Source: CAJBLF01 sp964495905 (lineage in GTDB: Bacteria > Patescibacteriota > Gracilibacteria > Absconditabacterales > Absconditicoccaceae). Taken from it: DNA of 10,808 bases. Position 1 is the stretch's first letter; every line of letters starts with the position of its first letter. Under the pieces are notes generated by a model. It made no database searches. It had not been told where the DNA came from and saw only the letters and a list, made by a program, of their open reading frames with translations. This document shows, one piece after another, positions 1-9,800 of this stretch. Both the position numbers and the translations under genes were made by a program. The stretch covers positions 1-10,808 of the forward strand of contig CAZBWN010000038.1 of assembly GCA_964495905.1 (NCBI GenBank). The letters run 5' to 3'.

Positions 1-98
1 ACTGATAACTCAAAAAAATAGCAGCTAGTTAACAAACTATCGTGGTAGATATCCTTATATATGCCTTTTAGACATGGGTTCGAATCCCATCATCTCCA
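1..98 (+). ncRNA. ssrA: 3' end of tmRNA (ssrA), partial
   Basis: The stretch 74-98 has the 3' architecture of a tRNA-like molecule. A perfect 5-bp T-arm (ATGGG / CCCAT) encloses the canonical loop TTCGAAT, followed by the 3' acceptor strand CATCTCC and discriminator A. No matching 5' acceptor strand (GGAGATG-like) occurs at tRNA distance upstream, and no anticodon arm can be folded, so an ordinary tRNA is unlikely. A tmRNA, whose 5' half would lie several hundred bases upstream of the window, fits: CATCTCCA is a common tmRNA 3' end. A hairpin at 26-39 (TAGTT, loop AACA, AACTA) could belong to the last pseudoknot. The CCA is not fully encoded (CCA then AT). The tag-peptide reading frame would lie outside the window. 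tmRNA rescues stalled ribosomes together with SmpB. Confidence 0.68.
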
Positions 99-135
99 AT
101 TTGACTTTGAAAATACGGTTTAGGACTAGTATATC

Positions 136-160
136 TCACGATTTAGGTCGTGATTTTTTT
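136..160 (+). terminator. Rho-independent terminator after the tmRNA
   Basis: A perfect 6-bp stem, TCACGA (136-141) and TCGTGA (148-153), with loop TTTAGG, is followed at once by seven T residues (154-160). This is a standard intrinsic terminator 38 bases after the RNA 3' end. It insulates that gene from the hsd cluster downstream. Confidence 0.82.
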
Positions 161-171
161 GTTATAAAATA

Positions 172-188
172 TACTGTAATACACAGTA
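172..188. promoter_or_regulatory. Perfect inverted repeat upstream of hsdM, possible operator
   Basis: TACTGT (172-177) and ACAGTA (183-188) are exact reverse complements separated by AATAC. The repeat lies directly downstream of TATAAAAT (163-170), which resembles a -10 element, in the only sizeable gap upstream of the cluster. An element of this size and place would suit a dimeric repressor or R-M controller. That role is inferred: no matching -35 box is clear because the expected place overlaps the terminator, and AT-rich DNA makes -10 matches cheap. Confidence 0.35.
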
Positions 189-270
189 AAATATACATCT
201 ATACTTGAATTTCAAAGGGAATCGGATATACATTTGTGAGCAGTTTTTTTATATATACAAATATATTTCC

Positions 271-1779
271 ATGGCAAAAGAACAGACATCAAACTTTGAA
301 GCCCAACTATTCAAGGCCGCAGACAAGCTACGCAAAAATATCGATGCTGCAGAATACAAAAATGTTGCTCTTGGACTAATATTTCTCAAGTATATTTCAG
401 AGTCATTTCAAGAACTTTACGATAAACTTGAAGCAGATGAATTTTCTGATCCAGAAGATAGAGATGAATATAAAGCAGAAAATATCTTTTTTGTCCCACA
501 ACAAGCAAGATGGAAAAATATTCAAGCTAAAGCAAAACTGCCGACTGTTGGACAAGAACTTGATGACGCTATGGAAGCAATAGAAAAGGAAAATCCAGAA
601 CTTCGTCACGTTTTACCTAAGGTTTTTGGGAAACCAAATCTGGACAAGACATCACTTGGAGAGCTTATTGATCTCATATCAAATACTGAACTCAAGGTAG
701 AAAATGAAAAATCCAAAGATCTTTTCGGTCGTGTTTACGAATATTTTCTTGGTGAGTTTGCTAATGCAGAAGGAAAAAAAGGCGGTCAATTCTACACACC
801 AAAATCAATCGTAAAGCTTATGGTAGAAATGATAGAACCATACAAAGGACGTGTCTATGATCCTGCCTGCGGTAGCGGTGGAATGTTTGTGATGAGTGAG
901 AAATTCGTACAGGAACACCAAGGGAATATCAAAGATATTACTATCTACGGTCAGGAGTCCAATCAAACAACATGGAAGCTAAGCAAAATGAATCTAGCAA
1001 TCAGAAATATCAATTCTCAATTTGTATCATGGAATACAGAAGGTTCATTTCTCAAAAACGATCATCCAGATCTCAAAGCTGACTATGTACTTGCTAATCC
1101 GCCATTTAATCAATCAGATCGAGGGCAAGAAATACTTCAAGATGATGCAAGATGGAAGTACGGAATCCCGCCAGCAGGTAATGCAAATTTTGCATGGATG
1201 CAACATATGCTTTATCATCTAGCTCCGCATGGAGTAATGGCGACAGTTTTGGCAAATGGATCATTGAGTTCCAATACTTCTGGTGAAGGAGATATAAGAA
1301 AAAATTTGGTCCTAGCTGATCTTGTTGATTGTATAGTGGCGCTACCAAAACAACTTTTCTATAATACAGGTATCCCTGCTTGTATACGATTTCTCAGAAG
1401 AGAAAGGACAGTAAGAAATAAGGAAACATTATTTATAGATGCCTCAGAAATGGGATTTCTCAAAGATCGTGTACACAGAGAATTTACCGAGGAAGATATG
1501 AAAAAAATAGCTGATACATACCACAATTGGAGAAAAGGAAATAGTTACGAAGATCAAAAAGGATTCTGCAAATCAGCAAAGATGGAAGAGATAGAAAAAC
1601 ATGGTTTTGTGCTTACTCCTGGAAGATATGTAGGCATTACTGATACCATAGATGATGGCATACCTTTTGAAGAAAAAATGGAGAAACTCACTACTACACT
1701 TGCAGAGCAGATGGCAAAAGAAGCTGAGATGAATGAAGAGATCAAGAGACAATTAGGGAAGATTGGATTTAGTTTATAA
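271..1779 (+). CDS. hsdM: Type I restriction-modification system methyltransferase subunit HsdM
   Basis: A 502-residue N6-adenine methyltransferase subunit that, with HsdS, transfers a methyl group from S-adenosylmethionine to adenine in a bipartite site. The N-terminal helical HsdM domain covers about residues 1-140. GQFYTP (173-178) opens the catalytic domain, the SAM-binding motif DPACGSGG is at 197-204, and the catalytic NPPF is at 276-279. A C-terminal helical tail follows. Length is normal for the family. The ATG at 271 is chosen because MAKEQTSNFE begins like other HsdM proteins; the 22 codons upstream, back to a TTG at 205, resemble nothing in the family. No Shine-Dalgarno is visible. 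CGA codons at residues 284 and 373 occupy positions that are normally Trp (sdW after NPPFN; IPxCxW), so they should be read as Trp. None of its roughly 33 glycines uses TGA, unlike its neighbours. It is the first gene of the cluster. Confidence 0.97.
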   Translation: MAKEQTSNFEAQLFKAADKLRKNIDAAEYKNVALGLIFLKYISESFQELYDKLEADEFSDPEDRDEYKAENIFFVPQQARWKNIQAKAKLPTVGQELDDAMEAIEKENPELRHVLPKVFGKPNLDKTSLGELIDLISNTELKVENEKSKDLFGRVYEYFLGEFANAEGKKGGQFYTPKSIVKLMVEMIEPYKGRVYDPACGSGGMFVMSEKFVQEHQGNIKDITIYGQESNQTTWKLSKMNLAIRNINSQFVSWNTEGSFLKNDHPDLKADYVLANPPFNQSDRGQEILQDDARWKYGIPPAGNANFAWMQHMLYHLAPHGVMATVLANGSLSSNTSGEGDIRKNLVLADLVDCIVALPKQLFYNTGIPACIRFLRRERTVRNKETLFIDASEMGFLKDRVHREFTEEDMKKIADTYHNWRKGNSYEDQKGFCKSAKMEEIEKHGFVLTPGRYVGITDTIDDGIPFEEKMEKLTTTLAEQMAKEAEMNEEIKRQLGKIGFSL

Positions 1780-1788
1780 TCTATAAGC

Positions 1789-2220
1789 ATGAGAAAATCA
1801 TACAAATTACTGAGAGTTTTAAATTCACATGGTGCTGTGGATAAAAGCACAGGATTAAATATTCCGAAATTAAACAAGAAACGGACACAAGAAAAATGGT
1901 CTTATCAATGACTTCTTTTCTCTTCAAAAGAATTAGATGATATTGCCGAAGACCTTGTGAATAAATGATATTTATCTGCATGATTTTACAATGATTATTA
2001 TTGAAGTAAACTAGTTATAACAGATCAATGAATGAAATTTGTAACTGAATATCTGAACAAAGCACGGTACGCAAAAATAGAGAAAAATATAATAGATCAT
2101 AAGCGACTATTTCTCGTTTTATGATTATTGATTGCTCTCGTGGTTTATTTGATATCCTGATGTAAAATAACTGATGGATTCTCTGCTGTTGACTGTACAA
2201 AAACTTTAATTCAAAAATAA
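1789..2220 (+). CDS. Small winged-helix-like protein with a C-terminal membrane helix
   Basis: A 143-residue protein readable only with TGA as glycine (seven in-frame TGA: residues 41, 60, 65, 72, 81, 112, 124). Residues 1-100 look like a winged-helix DNA- or protein-binding domain: helices, then LVNKGYL (57-63), a short wing, and LVITDQGMKFV (75-85), a pattern common at the end of such folds. A charged stretch leads to one hydrophobic segment at about 107-123, rich in Leu, Val and Ile, followed by a short Cys-containing tail. It begins 9 bases after hsdM and ends 5 bases before hsdS, so it is almost surely cotranscribed. Three CGA/CGG codons (32, 93, 106) would be Trp; the last lies at the membrane edge, a typical Trp site. 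Family not recognised. It could regulate the hsd genes or tether the enzyme; both are inference. Confidence 0.8.
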
Positions 2221-2225
2221 ATCTT

Positions 2226-3479
2226 ATGACACAACAAATACAATCAGATATAATCAAAGATCAGCTTCCTGATGGATGGGTGGAGACAACCTTGGGAAGT
2301 GTTATTGAAAGAATTACAAAATGAACCACCCCAAAATCATTTTCTTCTGATATAAACGATATTAATTATATTAAATCTGAGTCATTAAACTATGATGGTT
2401 CTTTAGATAAATCAAAAATAGTAAAAATATCTTCTCAAGTTCATAATGAACTTAAAAGGTCTCAATTAAAGGAAAATGATATTTTATTATCTATGGCAGG
2501 GATTTTCCTTGGTAAAACCGGTTTGGTAACTAAAGATTTGTTACCAGCAAATACAAACCAAGCTTGTGCTATTATCACAGCAAATCCAGAAATTGTTGAT
2601 TATATTTTCTTATGGTATAAATTAAGAAATCAAGAAAGTATTAAATATTTTAACTCAACACCAAGTCAATCTGCACAACCAAATATTAATTTCGAAGAAA
2701 TAAAATCATTACCTGTTTTTCTTCCCCCTCTTCCAGAACAACAAGCCATCGCATCTGTCCTTTCTTCCTTTGACAATAAAATAGAACTTCTCAGAGAACA
2801 AAATAAGACACTTGAGCAAACAGCACAGACAATCTTCCAGGAATGGTTTGGAAAATATGGAGTGGATGATGAGTTGCCTGAGGGGTGGAGAGTTGGGAAA
2901 CTAGGGACAGAATTCGATATTAGTATTGGAAGAACACCTCCACGCTTAGAATATCAACGATTTTCTAAAACACCAACAGGAAAAAAATGGATATCTATCA
3001 AAGATATTGGGAACGCATGAATATATATATTTGATACTTCCGAATATCTTACAGACGAAGCCATAAAAAAATTCAATATCCCTGTAATACCCGCCAATAC
3101 TACAATTTTAAGTTTTAAAATGACTGTAGGAAAGCTAACCATTACAACCGAAGAAATGTTGTCTAATGAAGCAATCGCACATTTGAAAATAAAAGATGGT
3201 TCACAGTTAAGCACAGAATTTATTTATTGTTATCTACAAAATCTAGATTTTAATAGCTTAGGAAGTACTTCATCAATTGTAACTGCAATCAATTCAACAA
3301 TAATAAAAGAGTTAGAACTTGTCATTCCGAATGATGAACAATTAAAAAAATTTGATGATACAATAAAGCCAATATTTGAAAAAATATTTACTAATTCTCT
3401 CCAGATAAAATCTCTTTCAGAAACTCGTGATGAGTTGTTGCCTAGGTTGATGAAGGGAGAAGTCAGAGTGAAAATTTAG
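2226..3479 (+). CDS. hsdS: Type I restriction-modification system specificity subunit HsdS
   Basis: A 417-residue DNA-recognition subunit that directs HsdM and HsdR to a bipartite target. Two target-recognition domains are visible. The first begins near LPDGW (15-19) with KGTTP at 32-36 and ends at LPPLPEQQ (166-173), which starts the central conserved helix. The second begins at LPEGW (217-221), has GRTPPR near 236-241 and a WISIKD motif, and closes with a C-terminal helix ending RDELLPRLMKGEV. Two TGA codons (residues 33 and 265) encode glycine; the first is the near-invariant Gly of KGTTP. CGA at residue 245 stands where relatives with this domain have Trp (WFS), so it is read as Trp. Under the standard code the gene would look like two or three fragments. 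It starts 5 bases after the upstream gene, without a visible ribosome-binding site. Confidence 0.95.
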
Positions 3480-3495
3480 ATTTAAGATAGAAAAT

Positions 3496-4773
3496 ATGAG
3501 AAAAGAAGAAATAGTATTGCTGAAATATAAAGATATTCTTGAGAAAATAGAGCCTCAAGAATGTCATTTATTGCTTGGAAATGGGTTTAATCGTGGTCTT
3601 GGTGTGGATACAAGCTATAAATCTATATTCAAAAAAATGACAGAAAATGATCATGGAATATATAAAGATGCAAAAACCATTGTTGCAGAGTGCGGAGATG
3701 ATTTGGAAAAATTTATTGGCAAATTGGTGGATGATATCGCTGATCAAAACTCATTTTTAAAAAAATATGTGGCAAATAAAGTAAAATGTGATTTTATGAA
3801 AGCAGCACATGAAATAGTAAAATCTGGAATTAAAAATATTTATGCTGAAAGAAATGAAGGAATATATATTCTTCTTAAAAATTTTGCTAATTATTTTACG
3901 TTGAATTATGATTCTTTCCTTTATTTACTGCTTTTAAATTTTAAGTTAGCTGATAGTAATCCAAAAAAAACCATTGCAATGCAGCCATCATTAAAATTTG
4001 TAGAAAAGGATATGAATGATGTTCAAAATAATATTTATAGCGAGATAAAAGAAGCAAGAAGAGGTTGATCTATTAATATAAACTTTTGACAAAAATCGAA
4101 TGTTGTGTCGAAAGATATGTGAGATTTAACAAAGAAGAATTTTATAAGTGGGATTGAGATATATTCAAAAAGTAACAATAAAAATTGGAAGACTTCTGAT
4201 ATAGAAAGGGTTGTGAAATCTATTCTAGAAGAAGAGAAAAAAAATAATATATTGAAAAATATAGATGATGGAAGTATCATTAGTTTATTTAATAATTCTA
4301 AGGAATTTGTTTTTGATGTTAGTAAGGAGACTCAAAATTTATTTTTTCTGCATTGAGCGTTTCATATTTATCGCGACTGAAAAGAAGAGAAAAAAATTAC
4401 CCAATCTACCGATGGTGCGCTTTATGATAAACTTGAAGAAATATTAAATAATGAAGAAAGAGATATTATTTGCATTTTTCAAAGCGAAAATAAGATTGAT
4501 GAAATAAATAGAAGTAAATATCTCAAAAAATGTTACGATAAATTATCGGAACTTTCTGGTGCTATGGTAATTATTGGTTGTTCATTATCAGACAATGATC
4601 AGCATATTTTTACTCAAATAAATAGTTCTAAAATTAATACCCTATACATTTCTACTAGGAAGGAAAACGCTGAAGAGAATTATAAAAAAGCAAAAAAATA
4701 TTTTCAAAATAAGGAGATTATTCTATTTGAAGCAGAATCTATTTCATATGAATTACCTCAAGATACAGACTAA
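3496..4773 (+). CDS. DUF4917-type SIR2-like protein embedded in the hsd cluster
   Basis: A 425-residue protein, complete only when five TGA codons (191, 198, 209, 287, 295) are read as glycine. Its motifs match what I know of DUF4917 proteins: a glycine-rich loop LLLGNGFNRG (25-34), TLNYD (135-139), LHGAFHIY (285-292, with a TGA-encoded Gly next to the His) and GCSLSDND (361-368). The same order (G-x-G-F, T-x-NYD, HG, G-S-x-x-D) occurs in SIR2-like nucleotide-binding domains, several of which are defence proteins that break down NAD+. NADase activity here is inference; the residues have not been tested against a structure. It lies 16 bases after hsdS and begins a three-gene insert before hsdR. 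An A8 run at 3963-3970 could slip. It could be an independent abortive-infection effector or a partner of the PIN gene. Confidence 0.85.
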
Positions 4774-4852
4774 TTTATATTCTTATTTAGATATATGATA
4801 AGACAATGATTTAAGAACGATCCAAATAAAATTTAATTTTTATATACAACTT

Positions 4853-5896
4853 ATGACAGAAAAAGTAATCTTTGATACAAACAAACTCAGAGATAAGGAA
4901 GCAAACTTATGATTTTTTTTTGGTAATAGAGGCGATTTAGAAAAGTTTTCTAAGGTCTCAGAAATTATAATTCCAGATATGGTTATTGAAGAATTAAAAA
5001 GACAAAAAAAGAGGAGTTTAGAGAATAAAAAACAATCGTTTCTGGAAAATCCTATCCATTGGATACTTGGAACAAGTAAGCCAGAAAGAGAAAACTTTGA
5101 TATAGCATCTCACATCCAAAAACTAGAAGATGCGGAGAATATTTCATACTCTGTGATAAAATTAACAGATTATTCAGTAATAGAGCAAATGAAGGAATTA
5201 GCTCTTCAAAAAGCAGCTCCTTTTGAGAATGGTGAAAATACTGATAAGTGATTTAAAGATGCTTATACTTATTTTACAGTATTGGAATATCTTAAAACAA
5301 TAGAGGATTCTTATGTATTTTTTGTATGTAAGGATGGTAGACTTGTAGAAGCATTTGATGGTAATGAAAGAGTGAGGGTAGTGTCAGATTTTGATGAATT
5401 TGAGAAACAAAGAATTTCTTATTTCCAGGAAGAATATTTTCTTAAAGAAATGAGCACTAGAATTAATTTCCCCGTTAATACGAAAGATGTGGTATGAGCC
5501 TGGCTCAATATAAGTGGAAATCGAGTAGTAAAAATCATATCTGAATGACCTACATTTTTAGTCGAAGTTGATTTTTCTACAAAAGAAATAATTGATCATA
5601 TTATAGAGGAGGTTCTAATTGAAGAAGATAGTCTTTCTGATGCAATAAATTATTTGATTCATTCAAGAAATTTTGATGAAACAGACTTTTATGTAGGTCA
5701 ATTGATGCCATACACTCAATATTTTACAGATCAACAGATAATAGAACTTCTCGAAGCTAGCACGTCCAATAATCAAATATATCGAATAGCAGAAAAAGAT
5801 GACCTAAAATCTTTTTTTAAATCATTATTTGAACATAAAAAGAATTCCTTAGGCGACGAAACCAAGAAACTTTTTATAAAGTATTTTTGAGAATAA
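4853..5896 (+). CDS. PIN-domain nuclease, DUF4935 type
   Basis: A 347-residue protein with five in-frame TGA codons (20, 133, 215, 232, 346). The N-terminal half is a PIN domain of the DUF4935 kind: FDTNKLR (7-13) gives the first acidic residue D8, PDMVIEEL (41-48) gives E46/E47, GFKDAY (133-138) gives D136, and VCKDGRL (158-164) gives D161. These are the expected metal-binding acidic residues of Mg2+-dependent PIN RNases. The C-terminal half, about 185-347, is acidic, has no recognised domain and may sense or restrain the nuclease. Upstream is a 79-base gap, the largest inside the cluster, AT-rich and with no hairpin I can support. A T9 run (4913-4921) lies at codons 20-23. CGA at 224 and 311 would be Trp. 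No separate antitoxin is seen unless a neighbour serves. Confidence 0.85.
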
Positions 5897-5897
5897 T

Positions 5898-6794
5898 ATG
5901 AGCAAGAATCAACTAGAAAAGTATTTATCGTTCCAGTATTCAGACAGCATAAAGACCATTTGTAAGTTAATTATTACAAACAAATGAGATATTTTTTTGT
6001 GACTTCCTAAAATTCTACCAGATAATGAACCTACATTTTTAGAAAAAAGTAGTTTCCCTTCTGAAAAAATATACAATAGTTCCTGAATAAAGCAACTTAC
6101 TTATGATGATATTCAATTTAAAGACATATCAACCACAGTAAATGATTTTAAATTGTCTTACCATCCAGATTGATTTGTACAGTTCTCATGAGCTGGAAAA
6201 ATTATTTCCTGAAAAGACGAGGATGGCAATCCAAAAGGTTTTTGACTCAATACATTTCCAATAGATGATATGTGTGCTGGTCCATTTATTTGTATGAATT
6301 TTAATGGTAATCTATGATTATTTGAGAACCAGAAAGAACAAAAGGATAACACAAATATTCCAATATTCAAAAGATGAAAAACAAATACGTATATTACATC
6401 GCTTTCTGATGAAAATAATATAACACTAGAATTATTTGTTCGTAAAATTGGAGAATTAGATCCTAGAATGTCTTGAATTATAAGGAAAGATCCAAATTTT
6501 CAACATGATATAATAGGACAATTTCCTCATCCTGATGAATGAGTATTCCAATTAAGAATATTTATGTTTGAATATGATTCTGAAATTTACTTATTATGAG
6601 CCAGATTATTAATACGAGAAGAATTAGATGATACTATGGAAGAATGATTACGTTATTGAGTGTCTGCTGCAACAGCCCCATCGGATGATCCAGAACTTAG
6701 ATATCGTATTTGATGTTATCATGGAATATATTGGCAAAATTTATTTCAATCAAAAATAAATAAAGTCGTAGATTTAACTGAGAATAAAAAATAA
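5898..6794 (+). CDS. Unrecognised 298-residue protein, densely UGA-recoded
   Basis: Read with TGA as glycine, this is an uninterrupted 298-codon frame from ATG to TAA. It contains 15 TGA codons (about two thirds of its glycines), so it is broken into short pieces under the standard code. The frame is coherent: it starts one base after the PIN stop codon, ends 21 bases before hsdR, and most TGA sites fall in turn-like contexts such as PDG, SGAG, ISG and GFG. No signal peptide or membrane segment is visible. Residues 84-130 are Gly-rich and probably beta (motifs YHPDGFVQFSG, GPFICMNFNG). The rest is mixed with an acidic C-terminal half. I do not recognise the family. Position, as third gene of the insert between hsdS and hsdR, suggests it works with the SIR2-like and PIN proteins. 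CGA at residue 240 would be Trp. Confidence 0.85.
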
Positions 6795-6815
6795 CTTTAT
6801 AACTTACTAAAAATT

Positions 6816-9800
6816 ATGTTAAACGAATCCCATGTAGAACAAAATCTTATAGATATGCTTGTAGCACAAGGCTACGAATACTTCTATGGTCCAGACATCG
6901 CACCCTATTCTACTAATCCTCAAAGAGAAGGATTTGATTCTGTTGTACTTGAAAACCACCTCAAGGAATCTATCCATAAACTAAATCCTGATGTTCCCGA
7001 GTCTGCTAGAGTCGAAGCATACAACCATGTTCTTCGTCTTGGATCAAACGACATTATGACGAATAACGAAAAATTTCATACTATGCTTACGGATGGAGTA
7101 ACGGTTGAGTATTTTAAGAATGGACAGACAAAAGGGATCAATGTAAAATTGATTGATATTGAGAAAATAGACAAAAATAGTTTTTGGGTAGTGAATCAAC
7201 TGGTCGTGAAAGAGAACAACACCGAAAAGAGAATGGACGTAGTGATTTTTGTTAATGGATTGCCTCTCGTAGTAATCGAACTCAAAAATGCAACAGATGA
7301 AAAAGCGACTCTCGATAAAGCATTTACTCAAATACAGAATTACAAGAAGGCCATCCCAAGTATTTTCTTTTATAATGCTCTATGCGTGATCTCTGATGGA
7401 ATAGATGCAAAAGTATCTAGTGTATCAGCTCCATTTAGTCGTTATCTTTCTTGGAAATCTCCTAAGAAAGAAGAGAATGGACTGTTTATCGAGATGAAAA
7501 TCATGACTGAGTATATGCTCGATAAAGAAGTATTACTCAAACTTATTAGATATAATACCGTTTTCGAAACTGAAGAAGTAAAAGATGCGAAAACGGGAAT
7601 TTTGTCTGTTGTAAAGGTTAAAAAAGTAGCTGCTTATCATCAATATTATGCGGTAGAAAAGGCAGTAAATGAAACGCTCAAAGCAACACATGAAACAGAA
7701 GGTGATCGTAAAATAGGTGTCGTCCGGCACACTCAAGGATCTGGAAAATCTCTGTCTATGGTCTTCTATACAGGGCAAATTGTAGTCCAACCAGAGATGA
7801 AAAATCCAACGGTTGTAATTCTTACAGATAGAAATGATTTAGATGATCAACTTTTTTGAACGTTCTGAAACTGTGTAGGGCTCTTGAGACAAAAACCAGT
7901 ACAAGCAGAAGATCGTGATCATCTCAAAGAACTCCTTAAGGTAGCAGGAGGATGAATTGTATTTACCACCATCCAGAAATTCTATTCAAAAAAATGAGAG
8001 AATATATTTGAAAAATTATCTGACAGAACAAATATCGTAGTAGTAGCTGATGAAGCACATCGCAGTCAATACTGATTCAAAGGAAGAGAAGTAGAAACAA
8101 AAGAAGGTTCAGAAATTAGATATGGAAATGCAAAATATCTCAGAGACGCTTTACCAAAGGCTTCATTTATAGGATTTACAGGTACTCCAATTGAAAAAGA
8201 AGATAAAGACACCACCAAAATATTTGGTGACTATGTTGATATTTATGATATCAAGCAAGCAGTCGAAGATGGTGCAACAGTACCTATTAGTTATGAATCG
8301 AGACTTGTAAAAATCAAGATGGATAAAAAGGCAGTAGAAAAAATTGATACACTAGTAAATGAAATTGAGGGAGCATCAGAAGAACAAAAAGAAAAAGCAA
8401 AAAAAAGAAATGCTCAAATTGATGCAATTGTCTGACATCCAGATAGATTAAAAGATATATCAAAAGATATTGTAGAACACTTTGAAGCAAGACAAGAAAT
8501 TTTTGAGGGAAAGGCAATGATAGTCTGTATGACAAGACAAATCGCAGTAAATTTATACGATCAGATTATTAAACTTCGTCCAGATTGGCATAATGATGAA
8601 TTAATGAAAGGAGGAATAAAAATAGTAATGACAAGTTCTTCTGACGATCCAGAAAGTTTTCAACCTCATCATACAAGCAAAGAAGATAGAAAAAAATTAG
8701 CAATCAGACTCAAAGATGTACACGATCCACTCAAAATGGTTATCGTACAATCCATGTGGTTGACTGGTTTTGATGTTCCTTGTTTGCATACCATGTACAT
8801 TGATAAAAAAATGCAAGGTGCGAATCTTATGCAAGCAATTGCAAGGGTTAATCGTGTATATAAAGACAAGCCAGGTGGTCTCATTGTTGATTATATAGGT
8901 ATTGGACAAGATCTAAAAAACGCAATGGCGGTCTATACTCAAAGCTGAGGTGAAGGAAAAGCTGTTTTGGAAATCGCAGATATTATTGCAGGTATGAAAA
9001 CAAAATTTGAAATTGTAGAACAAATGTTTTATGGGTATGATTACAAAAAATATTTCAAAGCACCAAGCAAAGATAAGCTCCAAATACTTCTTTGAGCGAG
9101 TAACTTTATTTTAGGAGATGAAAAATTAAAGAATAGATTCTTAGCAGAAATTACTGCATTATCTAAGCTTTTTGCAATGGCGGTACCAACGTATGAAGCT
9201 GAAAGTATTAGAGATCAAATAGCATTTTTCCAAGCAGTCAAAGCAAGGATAAATAAATTTACTCCATGAAGTGGAAAGACAGATAAAGAAGTAGAGACAG
9301 CTATCAAACAAATTATGGATGAAGCACTTAGTAGTGGTGGTGTTATAGATATTTTTGAAGCCGCAGGCATGAAAGCGCCATCTCTCGATATTTTATCAGA
9401 AGAATTTTTGCTCGAAGTAAAAAATATGAAGCACGAAAATCTTGCTTTTGAATTATTGAAAAAGCTTCTCAATGATGAAGTAAAGCTAAGAAAAAGAAAA
9501 AATATGACTCAAGGAAAAAAATTCTCTGAAATGCTTGAAAACGTAATCAAAAGATATCATAATAATCAAATAGATACTGCTCAAGTCATCCAAGAATTAT
9601 CAGATATTGCAAGAGAGATGAAGCTTGAAGATCATAAAGCAGAAGAAATCTGACTTACTCCAGAGGAATACGCTTTCTATTCAGTATTAGCACAAAACAA
9701 ATCAACTAAATTTCTTGAAGACGATAAGATGAAAGAACTTATTCATGTCATTGTTGATATTATTCGTAAAAATACGACAGTAGATTGGGACAAAAGAGAT

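Noticed and set aside
20..98. An ordinary tRNA ending at 98
   Set aside because: No 5' acceptor strand complementary to CATCTCC and no anticodon arm exist at tRNA distance.
205..270. Upstream in-frame TTG start for HsdM adding 22 residues
   Set aside because: The extra residues do not resemble HsdM N-termini, while the ATG at 271 gives the family-typical start.
1554..2257. Minus-strand open frames opposite the end of hsdM and the following small gene
   Set aside because: They are low-complexity antisense shadows. The plus-strand frame read with UGA as Gly is continuous, well spaced and has recognisable structure.
7044..7790. Minus-strand open frames opposite hsdR
   Set aside because: They lie antisense to highly conserved HsdR motifs and have no family-like features.
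2322..9653. UGA as tryptophan or selenocysteine
   Set aside because: Conserved motifs at TGA sites need Gly, TGG remains in use for Trp, and no selenocysteine-insertion hairpins or selenoprotein families are seen.
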